A DNA stretch of 64,000 nt, taken from positions 33,904-97,903 of the forward strand of contig NBOG01000011.1 in assembly GCA_002104535.1 (NCBI GenBank), written 5' to 3'. Made by a program: the position numbers and the translations under genes. Every line of letters begins with the position of its first letter. Positions within the stretch are counted from its first letter, which is position 1. The DNA is from Cognaticolwellia sediminilitoris (GTDB lineage Bacteria; Pseudomonadota; Gammaproteobacteria; Enterobacterales; Alteromonadaceae). Shown piece after piece: positions 37,421 through 44,651 of the stretch. The notes beneath the pieces are model-generated. The model was not told the origin of the DNA. It did no database searches and saw only the letters and a list, made by a program, of their open reading frames with translations.

Positions 37421-37480
37421 TTTAACTAGCAAAGGTTTATTATATTTGTTATTAATAGTTTAATTATGAACCTGCGCGAT
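37411..37480 (+). repeat. 70-bp repeat, copy A
   Basis: The element begins TTATAAGTGCTTTA, then CTAGCAAAGGTTTATTA and ends TTATGAACCTGCGCGAT. It recurs with few changes at 38279-38348 (copy B) and more diverged at 44147-44217 (copy C). It overlaps the hairpin that leads to the GTTAGAC core at 37510. Confidence 0.7.
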
Positions 37481-37516
37481 GATTGCGCAGGAATCGCACA
37501 CTATTAAGCGTTAGAC
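37421..37516 (+). other. candidate attC site 1
   Basis: A nested imperfect hairpin has outer arms TTAATAGT (37452-37459) and ACTATTAA (37500-37507) and inner arms CCTGCGC (37471-37477) and GCGCAGG (37485-37491). It ends in GCGTTAGAC, whose GTTAGAC (37510-37516) fits the integron core-site form GTTRRRY. An ORF begins about 20 bp after the core, as in integron cassettes. The left core is not clear. Confidence 0.5.
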
Positions 37517-37610
37517 TAATGAATCAGGGTACCAATGAAGCTATATATATTTAACATTTTTCTTATTTATCTCTACAACAATTTTTGCAACAGAACACCA
37601 AACAGTTGAG

Positions 37611-38078
37611 TTGACTTTTAATGAGTATAAACAGGCATTAAAGACATACAATACTGAAAAAATGACAGAATTAATGCATCCAGATGCTTTAATTAAATTT
37701 CGAGCTGCGGTTGATGAAGCGTTAACTGGTGAAAAAAGTAACTTAGCAGTTAAGTCACTTTTACCACTGTTTTCTGTTAAAACTTTAAGTGAATATAGAA
37801 ACTTATCGAACGAGGAAACATACACAAAGATGAATACGTTTGTTGCAAAAAGCCAACCTAAGTTAATAGATATGGTCAAAGCTGCAGAAGTAGATGTTGT
37901 AAATGAATCAATTCAAGGTGATTTGGCTTATGTTGTTTACTCCCTAGTTATGGTTGTGAACGAGCAAAAAGTAAGTAATGAAGTGACTCAAAAGTTTAAA
38001 TTACATAATGACAAGTGGTTATTACTACTTCCGCATACAGCTGAAGCAAGCATCATGAAAATTAAGGCCAAATTCTAA
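37611..38078 (+). CDS. cassette ORF 1: secreted protein with a 5' frameshift
   Basis: The open frame from TTG 37611 encodes 155 residues (LTFNEYKQALKTYNTEKM...), a small alpha/beta protein whose end is KFKLHNDKWLLLLPHTAEASIMKIKAKF. Upstream in this frame is signal-peptide sequence (LTFFLFISTTIFATEHQ) but no start codon. An ATG at 37535 is one frame off, and adding one TA unit to the TATATATAT tract (37542-37550) would join them into a complete secreted protein. The gene is therefore frameshifted, phase-variable or affected by a sequencing error. No family is recognised. It has its own candidate attC sites on both sides. Confidence 0.65.
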   Translation: MTFNEYKQALKTYNTEKMTELMHPDALIKFRAAVDEALTGEKSNLAVKSLLPLFSVKTLSEYRNLSNEETYTKMNTFVAKSQPKLIDMVKAAEVDVVNESIQGDLAYVVYSLVMVVNEQKVSNEVTQKFKLHNDKWLLLLPHTAEASIMKIKAKF

Positions 38079-38278
38079 TAGGCTAACACATATGAGCCTT
38101 ATTCCAGTCAATAAGTAATAGGGTTTTATGTAGCTGCCGTTAGGGAGCTAATCGTTCATTCACACTTTAATCTACTTCTCGATGTCAATTAGCTAACGAC
38201 CGCTTTGTCGGAATAAACGACCAAATTGATAAAATCCAATTAGAGCCTTAAACAGTCGTTTATTATCTATAAAATTGC

Positions 38279-38348
38279 TTATAAGTGCTTTAGCTAGCAA
38301 AGGTTTATTAAATTAGTTATAAATAGTTCAATTATGAACATGCGTGAT
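38279..38348 (+). repeat. 70-bp repeat, copy B
   Basis: It is nearly the same as copy A: TTATAAGTGCTTTA, CTAGCAAAGGTTTATTA and TTATGAACATGCGTGAT are shared in order. Both copies lie 40-60 bp upstream of a GTTRRRY core and a following ORF. Confidence 0.7.
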
Positions 38349-38395
38349 ACTTGAGCAGGAAAATGCGTAAATCGCGCGATATTAAATTGTTGAAT
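38289..38395 (+). other. candidate attC site 2
   Basis: A weaker candidate: the repeat B region ends in TTAAATTGTTGAAT, with GTTGAAT (38389-38395) fitting GTTRRRY. Partial complementarity to GTTCAATT at 38326-38333 could close a hairpin. Its homology with site 1 and its position before an ORF are the main support. Confidence 0.35.
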
Positions 38396-38408
38396 CTAAG
38401 GGAGAGTA

Positions 38409-39062
38409 ATGAGAAATTTATTATTGATAGGGACTTTGATGCTGACGACAGGATGTACATCAACTTGGTTAGAAACAAGAGCAAAAGATCTTGCTGAGTC
38501 AAAAGGTGCGTTTGAAGCCGCAAAACCATGTTGCACTTCATTCGCAGAAATGAAGTTCGATGAACTAAAAGTAAAAGGTGAAAACAAGCTAGTTGTCGGA
38601 AGGGAAAACCAGGCATTTATATTTGATGAAGGGAAAAGTTTTTTCCGCGCTGTTAAGTTACCAGCTTTGAATTATCAATATTCCCTTAACATTGAAACGT
38701 GGAATACCGATTCTTTAGGATTCTCATCCAGTTTAATGTCTGTTCATATTTTTGAGCCTTCAATAATATTTTTGGATAGAGATTTCAATGTTGTCAAAAA
38801 AATTGCTCAACCCAATATGCGTTATCATACATGGATGTCTACTGCTGGCTGGGAAACAGATATAGCTATTACCGGAGAGTTATCAAGCGCTAAGTATCTT
38901 GTCATATACACTAATCCTTCAATAGTTGGTACTAGTAACACAGCAACACCTGGTGACCTTACTGTTATGGCTGGTAGTTCATTCGTCTCAGTTCCCTCTG
39001 ATGATTATGGAATCCCAACAAATTACGAAGGCGTTATTAACATTGAAGTTGACAAAATTTAA
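38409..39062 (+). CDS. cassette ORF 2: MalM-like lipoprotein
   Basis: This 217-residue protein has a lipoprotein signal (MRNLLLIGTLMLTTGC, Cys16 lipidated). The mature part resembles the MalM family of periplasmic/outer-membrane-associated proteins: KPCCTSFAEMKFDELKV near the start, then DEGKSFFRAVKLP, and HIFEPSIIFLDRDFNVVKK. Function in that family is unclear. GGGAGAG precedes the ATG. It is flanked by candidate attC sites and lies in the same direction as its neighbours, as integron cassettes do. Confidence 0.72.
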   Translation: MRNLLLIGTLMLTTGCTSTWLETRAKDLAESKGAFEAAKPCCTSFAEMKFDELKVKGENKLVVGRENQAFIFDEGKSFFRAVKLPALNYQYSLNIETWNTDSLGFSSSLMSVHIFEPSIIFLDRDFNVVKKIAQPNMRYHTWMSTAGWETDIAITGELSSAKYLVIYTNPSIVGTSNTATPGDLTVMAGSSFVSVPSDDYGIPTNYEGVINIEVDKI

Positions 39063-39125
39063 CAAGTTAAATCATCGGAAAACCACTCGCAACGCTCGCG
39101 TTTTCCGTTGTTTAAAGCGTTAGTT
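39060..39125 (+). other. candidate attC site 3
   Basis: This is the clearest attC-like element. It starts TAACAAG at the stop codon of ORF 2 and ends GCGTTAGTT, with a central stem CGGAAAAC (39076-39083) / GTTTTCCG (39100-39107). The TAACAA...GCGTTAG frame is the form of Vibrio-type attC sites. The next ORF starts 8 bp after the core. Confidence 0.6.
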
Positions 39126-39133
39126 GCCATCAC

Positions 39134-39418
39134 ATGAATCTAGCTCAGAGGTATATTAAATTTTTAGATGATGCCCATTTTGTTTGGACTGAATTAATAA
39201 TAATCCTGCCAGCATGTATTGTTGCGGCATTATTGTTCTCTGATACTGAGAACAACTTCAGGCTATTGGTATGTGGCACAATATGCAGTGTTATTACTGC
39301 TATTCATCTTTGTCTCGGCTTGTACTCTCTAACAAAAAGGAAATATTGGAGCTTTCTTAATTTAATGTGTTTACCTATCGCTTCAATAATTTTATTGTTT
39401 GTTTTTATAAACAAGTAA
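39134..39418 (+). CDS. cassette ORF 3: small membrane protein
   Basis: This 94-residue protein has three predicted membrane helices (about 18-36, 41-64 and 72-92). The first residues MNLAQRYIKFLDDAHFVW are amphipathic. No family is recognised. It occupies nearly the whole space between attC-like sites 3 and 4 (ORF start 8 bp after one core, stop within a few bp of the next site), which is exactly the compact form of an integron cassette. Confidence 0.6.
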   Translation: MNLAQRYIKFLDDAHFVWTELIIILPACIVAALLFSDTENNFRLLVCGTICSVITAIHLCLGLYSLTKRKYWSFLNLMCLPIASIILLFVFINK

Positions 39419-39520
39419 ACAGCAACTATAAGTTACTCAAACGGACGCTAAACATTTGGCTAGCTTCGTTCCTCGCAATTTTAGCCAACAATATTTTACC
39501 TATTAACAGTCTCGTTAGAC
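39419..39520 (+). other. candidate attC site 4
   Basis: About 100 bp between the ORF 3 stop and GTTAGAC (39514-39520, a GTTRRRY core). A central stem TTGGCTA (39456-39462) / TAGCCAA (39482-39488) lies in the middle. The right end (TTAACAGTCTCGTTAGAC) has the layout of marine gammaproteobacterial attC sites. After it a short remnant leads to the transposase gene. Confidence 0.55.
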
Positions 39521-39604
39521 GCCAATGAAATATGGAGATAATATTTAATCATGGTCATTATTAAGCCACCCATATTAATTTGTTCATATTTTCAGCAATA
39601 AACT

Positions 39605-39630
39605 ACACTTAATTTACTCTTTTTAAGTGT
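39605..39630. repeat. inverted repeat upstream of the transposase gene
   Basis: ACACTTAA (39605-39612) and TTAAGTGT (39623-39630) are perfect 8-bp arms around a 10-nt loop, ending 10 bp before the transposase ATG. It could be a recognition hairpin of the Y1 transposase or a regulatory site for it. Confidence 0.55.
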
Positions 39631-39640
39631 GGTGATTGTT

Positions 39641-40621
39641 ATGCCTAAGCCTCGTTCACAACAAATCAGTTTATCCGATACACCGTATTATCATATTTGC
39701 AGTCAAACTGTCCGCAAAGCCTTTTTATGTGGTGTAGATAAAGTAACCGGTGTGAGTTATGAGCACAGGCGTAGCTGGATTGAAAAACGTATTTTTCAAT
39801 TATCTCAGGTATTTGCCATTGATATTTGTGCCCATGCTGTCATGAATAACCACTTACACCTAGTACTTCATGTTGATAGTGAACGAGTAAAAAAGTGGAC
39901 TACCTTAGAAATACTTACCCGCTGGCATAAGTTGTTTAAGGGCACCATTTTGACCTGTAAATTTCAGCGAGAGCAGCCGTTAACAACGTTCGAATTGGAA
40001 ATGGTTGAAGAAACCACACAGGTTTATAAACGGCGTTTAATCGATATCAGCTGGTTTATGCGTGCTTTAAACGAGCCTATTGCCAGGCAAGCCAACAAAG
40101 AAGATAAGTGTACCGGGCATTTTTGGGAAGGGCGTTTCAAATCTCAAGCTTTATTAGATGAAGGCGCATTACTGGCTTGCATGGCTTATGTTGATTTAAA
40201 TCCAGTACGAGCAGGCATTGCGCCTACGCCAGAGCAGTCGAGTTTTACCAGTATCCAGCTGCGTATCAAAGCAGCAATTAAAGGTGAGCAACCCAAAGAT
40301 TTATTACCTTTCACCGACAATGAACATCAAGAAAAAACCTCAGGCATTAGTTTTAGCTTGAAAGATTACCTCACACTAGTAGATGAAACAGGTCGCGTAA
40401 TACGAGAAGACAAGCGTGGTGCAATTGATACTAAAACCGCCCAGATACTGTCAAGGTTGCATATAAATGATGAAAGTTGGCTAAAGCTCACCACTAACTT
40501 TGAAGGAATATTCACTGGCGCTGTTGGCACTGCAGAGCATTTATGTGAGTTTACCGAAAACGTCGGTTTAAAAAGAGCACATGGTATTGCGAATGCTCAA
40601 GCGTGCTTAAATAGTGCATAA
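39641..40621 (+). CDS. Y1-type (REP-associated, IS200-like) transposase
   Basis: This protein of about 326 residues has the TnpA-REP/Y1 layout: PYYHICSQTVRKAFLC near the N terminus, then the HUH metal site in AVMNNHLHLVLHVD. The long insertion HFWEGRFKSQALLDEGALLACMAYVDLNPVRAGIAPTPE is the hallmark of the larger family members. A C-terminal extension of about 100 residues follows. ATG 39641 is preferred over GTG 39629. Such proteins cut single-stranded DNA at hairpins and often stand alone in marine gammaproteobacteria. No matching terminal copy pair was found, but short direct repeats lie downstream. Confidence 0.9.
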   Translation: MPKPRSQQISLSDTPYYHICSQTVRKAFLCGVDKVTGVSYEHRRSWIEKRIFQLSQVFAIDICAHAVMNNHLHLVLHVDSERVKKWTTLEILTRWHKLFKGTILTCKFQREQPLTTFELEMVEETTQVYKRRLIDISWFMRALNEPIARQANKEDKCTGHFWEGRFKSQALLDEGALLACMAYVDLNPVRAGIAPTPEQSSFTSIQLRIKAAIKGEQPKDLLPFTDNEHQEKTSGISFSLKDYLTLVDETGRVIREDKRGAIDTKTAQILSRLHINDESWLKLTTNFEGIFTGAVGTAEHLCEFTENVGLKRAHGIANAQACLNSA

Positions 40622-40794
40622 CAACTAAATAAAAACTTTGTTCAGGAAAACTAATGTGACTACCTTTGAGTAATAAGTAAGGCTCGCCTGAAATTCATAG
40701 ATTTATGAAAAATTAATCACAATCGATAGAAAATATCATGTTCATGGAATAATAAAGGTTTTTTGTGGCAGTAGTAAATCTAACTATTGATGTT

Positions 40795-40880
40795 TTGTTA
40801 TTGCTCTGAGTTATCATGGGCGGCATAGTTAAGCTCTTGTTATTGCTCTGAGATTATCGTGGGTGGCATAGTTAAGCTCT
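40795..40880 (+). repeat. 43/44-bp direct repeat pair
   Basis: Two head-to-tail copies (40795-40837 and 40837-40880) begin TTGTTATTGCTCTGAG and end GGCATAGTTAAGCTCT. They differ by one indel and two substitutions. The core GCATAGTTAA recurs twice more at 44587-44610. The pair lies between the transposase and a truncated gene. Confidence 0.75.
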
Positions 40881-41076
40881 ATACTATGGCTTGGGCTTAA
40901 TATACAGATTAAATGAAAGTGTATTTTTTAGTGCTGAATATACTGTTATAAAAACAGAGCCAACATTAAATGTTGGTGATGTTGCTCTTTGGGGAATTAA
41001 TTTGAATTTAGAGACTGAGTATACAGTTGCTAATGATATGCAAAGTTACACGGTATCAGTAGGTGTAAAATTCTAA
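40876..41076 (+). pseudogene. C-terminal remnant of an outer-membrane beta-barrel protein
   Basis: The frame reads GLGLIYRLNESVFFSAEYTV... and ends YTVSVGVKF, with alternating hydrophobic residues and a terminal Phe. That is the beta-signal of outer-membrane barrels of the OmpA/Ail type. Only the last two or three strands remain. A stop codon at 40873, inside the direct repeat, bounds the frame, and the only possible start is TTG 40891. It reads as a gene truncated at the repeat, with its N-terminal part missing from the window. Confidence 0.6.
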
Positions 41077-41095
41077 ATGACTTAAGGATGGATTT

Positions 41096-41953
41096 ATGAG
41101 TAAAATCTGTACTTTTCTGGTTTGTTGCTTTTTCGTGTTTTCAGCTTCAGCTTCAGCTTCAGCTTCAGATTCTATAAATGTTGGAACTTCTTATTCTTTA
41201 AATTCGAAAGTACTCAATGAAGCAAGGTCTTATTTAGTTTATCTTCCTCCATCTTACAATGAAGGAAATAGACATTATCCCGTTTTATATGTTCTAGATG
41301 GTGATATTCATCGATTTAAAGGGATTGTAGGTGTAGTTGAAGCACTAAGCACTGAAACGCTTTCAAATCAAATTACTGAAGTCATTGTTGTAGCCATACC
41401 GAACACCGTAAGATCAAAAGATCTTACTCCTTCGATACTTCCTGAATGGAAGTTTAATGGAGTAGTTCTTGAAAGGTTCGAAGAAACAGGACAAGCAAAA
41501 AAGTTTCTATCCTTTCTAGAAAAAGAGTTAATTCCTACGATAAAAAAGTCGTTCAGAGTGTCCGAGAAAAAAATTTTAGTAGGCGAGTCATTTGGTGGCT
41601 TGTTTAGTGCCTTCGTATTAATTCATTCACAATCTAGTTTTTCAGATTATCTTATCGTTGATCCCACTGCTCTATGGGATAACGATTATCTAAATAAAGA
41701 ATATTCCGTTATAAAAAATACACAGACAGTTAAGGCCAATGTTTATTTTGCATTTGCAAACAATTCTAATATAGGGGAAATAGGTATAACCAATTATCAG
41801 TGGGGGAGTAAGTTTGCATCGAATATTTCGGAAAACACCAATGACGAGATAAAGTTTCTAAAACAATACTTTGAAAACGAAAACCACGGTACAGTTGCGT
41901 TAATGGCTTGGTATAACGGACTCAGGTTCTTGCTATCCAATCCAGATAAATGA
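41096..41953 (+). CDS. secreted alpha/beta hydrolase, Fes/IroE-type putative esterase
   Basis: This 285-residue protein has a signal peptide whose end is a run of Ser-Ala pairs coded by a TCAGCT hexanucleotide repeat (41141-41168). The esterase-D/ferric-enterobactin-esterase-like fold shows in RSYLVYLPPSYNEG-YPVLYVLDGD, the nucleophile Ser in ILVGESFGGLFS, and probable His in ENENHGTVA. The acid is probably the Asp in YLIVDPTALWD or a later residue. It may act on siderophore or other esters in the periplasm. The substrate is unknown. GGATGG lies upstream of the ATG. Confidence 0.82.
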   Translation: MSKICTFLVCCFFVFSASASASASDSINVGTSYSLNSKVLNEARSYLVYLPPSYNEGNRHYPVLYVLDGDIHRFKGIVGVVEALSTETLSNQITEVIVVAIPNTVRSKDLTPSILPEWKFNGVVLERFEETGQAKKFLSFLEKELIPTIKKSFRVSEKKILVGESFGGLFSAFVLIHSQSSFSDYLIVDPTALWDNDYLNKEYSVIKNTQTVKANVYFAFANNSNIGEIGITNYQWGSKFASNISENTNDEIKFLKQYFENENHGTVALMAWYNGLRFLLSNPDK

Positions 41954-42101
41954 TGAATAGCTGTCCAGCTTGATTTATGAACTCTTCTCATTGATAGATG
42001 TTTGTGGAGGTTCGTCAGAAGCAACCATCTGTAATACGCCTTAAATATGTTAGAGCAGTCTGTTAGAATAACAGCCTATTGATTAAGAATACCGAGACAG
42101 T

Positions 42102-43316
42102 ATGCCAGAATTTAAAGCATTTTCACTTTTAGAGTCAATTATTGACCGCGTTGCTCTGAAAGGTTATGAACAGCCTACACCAATCCAAAAAGAATGCATC
42201 CCTGTGCTTATTAAAGGCAATGACCTACTTGGTATTGCGCAAACAGGTACCGGCAAAACTGCGGCGTTTTCATTACCTATTATCAATAATTTTGGCAGAA
42301 ATAAAATTGATATCAAAGCTAAAAGCACGCGTTCACTTATATTAACGCCCACGCGTGAACTTGCCTCGCAAATAATGCAAAACATTGATGACTACTCAGA
42401 GGGTTTAGCGCTTAAAACTAAGGTTGTTTATGGTGGCGTTGGAAGACAAGCGCAAGTTGACGCTATCGCACTTGGACTTGATGTTTTAGTGGCTACACCT
42501 GGTAGATTATTGGATTTAATTGAAACGGGCGATATAAATTTTGACGCGTTAGAGGTATTTGTATTAGATGAAGCAGATACAATGCTTGATATGGGGTTCT
42601 TTAACGATGTTCAAAGTATTATATCTAAATTGCCAAAGAAGCGACAAACATTGTTATTTTCAGCCACTATGCCAACTGAAATAGAGTTACTTGCACAAGC
42701 CATATTAACCGAACCAACAAAAGTTCAAATTGAAGCAGAAACAGTGACTATCGACTTGGTCAATCAAAGCGTATATCACCTTGATAAATCAAATAAAGTA
42801 CCATTACTCTTTAATATTTTAGGAAATTCTGACTTTGAAAAAGTGCTTATCTTTTGTAAAACAAAATATGGCGCAGACATCATTGTTAAAGAACTTGAAA
42901 AAGCCTCAATAACTGCTGCGAGCCTTCACAGTGGTAAAACACAAGCGATTAGAGAAGAAGCCTTACAAAACTTTAAAGAGTCGACTTTAAGAGTGTTAGT
43001 TGCAACAGACGTTGCTGCGCGTGGAATTGATGTTGATAATATTACCTTAGTCATTAACTATAACCTTCCTGAAGACCCAAGAAACTACATACACCGAATA
43101 GGACGTACTGCTCGGGCTGGGAAAAGTGGCATGGCTATTTCGTTTGCTGTCGAAAATGATTTAAGGCAATTAGCGAATATTGAAACAAGCATAGGGCAAA
43201 CAATTCCTGTGGTTACGCAGCAGCCTTTTCATAAAGAGTTTTCAAAAGCGCCTTTACAAAACAAGAAAAAGAAACCAGTTAAAAAAACCAATAGAACCAG
43301 AGCAAAGAGAAAATAA
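42102..43316 (+). CDS. DEAD-box RNA helicase, RhlE-like
   Basis: This 404-residue helicase has all the motifs: Q motif (GYEQPTPIQKECIP), Walker A AQTGTGKT, PTRELA, TPGR, DEAD in VLDEADTMLDMGF, SAT, and the C-terminal VATDVAARGID and HRIGRTARAG. A short basic tail (KKKKPVKKTNRTRAKRK) follows, as in RhlE/CsdA-type cold-associated helicases. It is monocistronic by position. RNA remodelling, for example in ribosome assembly or the cold response, is the family role. Confidence 0.93.
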   Translation: MPEFKAFSLLESIIDRVALKGYEQPTPIQKECIPVLIKGNDLLGIAQTGTGKTAAFSLPIINNFGRNKIDIKAKSTRSLILTPTRELASQIMQNIDDYSEGLALKTKVVYGGVGRQAQVDAIALGLDVLVATPGRLLDLIETGDINFDALEVFVLDEADTMLDMGFFNDVQSIISKLPKKRQTLLFSATMPTEIELLAQAILTEPTKVQIEAETVTIDLVNQSVYHLDKSNKVPLLFNILGNSDFEKVLIFCKTKYGADIIVKELEKASITAASLHSGKTQAIREEALQNFKESTLRVLVATDVAARGIDVDNITLVINYNLPEDPRNYIHRIGRTARAGKSGMAISFAVENDLRQLANIETSIGQTIPVVTQQPFHKEFSKAPLQNKKKKPVKKTNRTRAKRK

Positions 43317-43538
43317 AGACAGGCTTCAATTAGTTTTATTAAAATAATTGCAAGCTCGTTGCCCAGGCCACAACAATTAAGACTATGAAAAGGCCGTTTC
43401 ATATGCAATTAAAAACAATCGATAAACGTAACAAGTTTATCAAAAATCGCTCACGATAAAACTGTGGGCTGGATACGTTAAAACGCGCGCCCTTTATAAA
43501 TACGATACTGATTAATAAGTCTTTAGAAGGAGATATAA

Positions 43539-43943
43539 ATGTTAGAAGTCCTAGCGATAGATCACATTGTATTGAGAACTACCAAGCTCGATGAAATGCT
43601 TGAGTTTTATACAAAAGTATTAAATTGTACTATTGAAAGAGAGACCTCGAAAGAAACAGGTTTAACTCAACTTAGAGCCGGCAGTGCCCTTATCGATTTA
43701 GTGGTAGTTGATAGCAAACTTGGCGCAGTTGGCGGCGGTGCACCAACAAAAACGGAACGAAATGTTGACCATTTTTGCTTACAAATCAAGTCAGTACCAG
43801 AGCATGAAATTATAAATCACCTTGAAAAATTTGCTGTAGAGTTTGGTGAGTTTACGAGTAGATATGGAGCACAAGGAAAAGGGAATTCAATTTATATTCA
43901 AGACCCGGAAGAAAACGTGGTGGAATTAAGATGTCGCTCTTAA
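43539..43943 (+). CDS. VOC-superfamily (glyoxalase/dioxygenase fold) protein
   Basis: This 134-residue protein has the two beta-alpha-beta-beta-beta modules of the vicinal-oxygen-chelate fold. Metal-ligand candidates are His in AIDHIVLRTT, His in VDHFCLQI and Glu in ENVVELRCRS. It resembles small glyoxalase/bleomycin-resistance-like proteins. Substrate is unknown. AGAAGGAGATATA is a very strong ribosome binding site, suggesting good expression. Confidence 0.88.
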   Translation: MLEVLAIDHIVLRTTKLDEMLEFYTKVLNCTIERETSKETGLTQLRAGSALIDLVVVDSKLGAVGGGAPTKTERNVDHFCLQIKSVPEHEIINHLEKFAVEFGEFTSRYGAQGKGNSIYIQDPEENVVELRCRS

Positions 43944-44314
43944 AAGATATTAACCAGCATTATTATCTAGAATATTATCAAGTCAGTCATATATCACCCT
44001 GTAGTAGCTTTTAATTGCTATTCATAGAGCTTTCATCCCTTAGCCTGTGTGCTTTAAGCTTTATTGGACTTAATAATTAGAGCAACTGTGCAACTACAGA
44101 TCACATTACCGCTTGCATAAATACATGACTGTTTTTGAGTTTATATATAAATGCTCAGCTAGCAATGACATATTATAATTTACATTGATGGTTAAGTTAT
44201 TGACATGCGCAGTGATTGTTTAAAAAGGTTTTAATTCGAGTGGGATTAAATAATGTATTTCAATAGGTTTACGTTTGCTTTACTGTTAATTTATAAAAAA
44301 TATTAGGAATTAAA
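43944..44314. other. 371-bp intergenic region with a diverged repeat
   Basis: There is no gene. Repeat copy C (44147-44217) lies here, pointing to an old cassette boundary. The right part should hold the promoter of the DUF3185 gene, with TTAGGAATT before its ATG. Confidence 0.5.
44147..44217 (+). repeat. 70-bp repeat, copy C (diverged)
   Basis: It shares ATAA-TGCT, AGCTAGCAA, ATTA-AATT and GACATGCGCAGTGAT in the same order as copies A and B, with many substitutions. It lies some 6 kb from copy B and is followed by a single small ORF. Confidence 0.5.
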
Positions 44315-44506
44315 ATGAATAATAAAATTATTGGGATTGTACTGATCATTGCTGGTGCTGCTTTAGCTATGTGGGGCTACAATATTTATGACTCAGCTAG
44401 TTCACAAGTTAGCCGTGCGTTAAGTGGTGATACTCCTATTGAGGCATTGCTTGGAATGGCCGGCGGAGTTATCGCGATCTTAATTGGTATCCCAAAGTTA
44501 AAGTAA
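44315..44506 (+). CDS. DUF3185-type small membrane protein
   Basis: This 63-residue protein has two membrane helices (about 4-22 and 44-60) and a short loop containing SRALSGDTPIEALLGMAGG. That matches the DUF3185 family of tiny inner-membrane proteins without known function. GGAATT precedes the ATG. Confidence 0.8.
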   Translation: MNNKIIGIVLIIAGAALAMWGYNIYDSASSQVSRALSGDTPIEALLGMAGGVIAILIGIPKLK

Positions 44507-44651
44507 ATGTAGAATTGTTGGGTTTATCAACTAAAAGCCATTGCGACGGTACCTGCCGATTAATCCAGTCTTAATAGCTTGTTCGGCATAGTTAACTTCA
44601 GCATAGTTAACGTTTGGCAAAGCGTATTGTTTACTAGATAAAGGAACGTAC

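Larger units (their letters stand above)
38079..38408. other. 330-bp spacer of cassette 1
   Basis: There is no ORF of note. It contains inverted-repeat sequence around 38196-38220 (GCTAACGACCGC...) and repeat copy B, and ends in a GTTGAAT core just before the second cassette ORF. Confidence 0.5.

Noticed and set aside
37421-39520. Cassette region considered as ordinary operon or prophage fragment
   Set aside because: No phage genes are seen, the ORFs are unrelated, and each is bounded by a hairpin plus GTTRRRY-like core, which an operon would not need.
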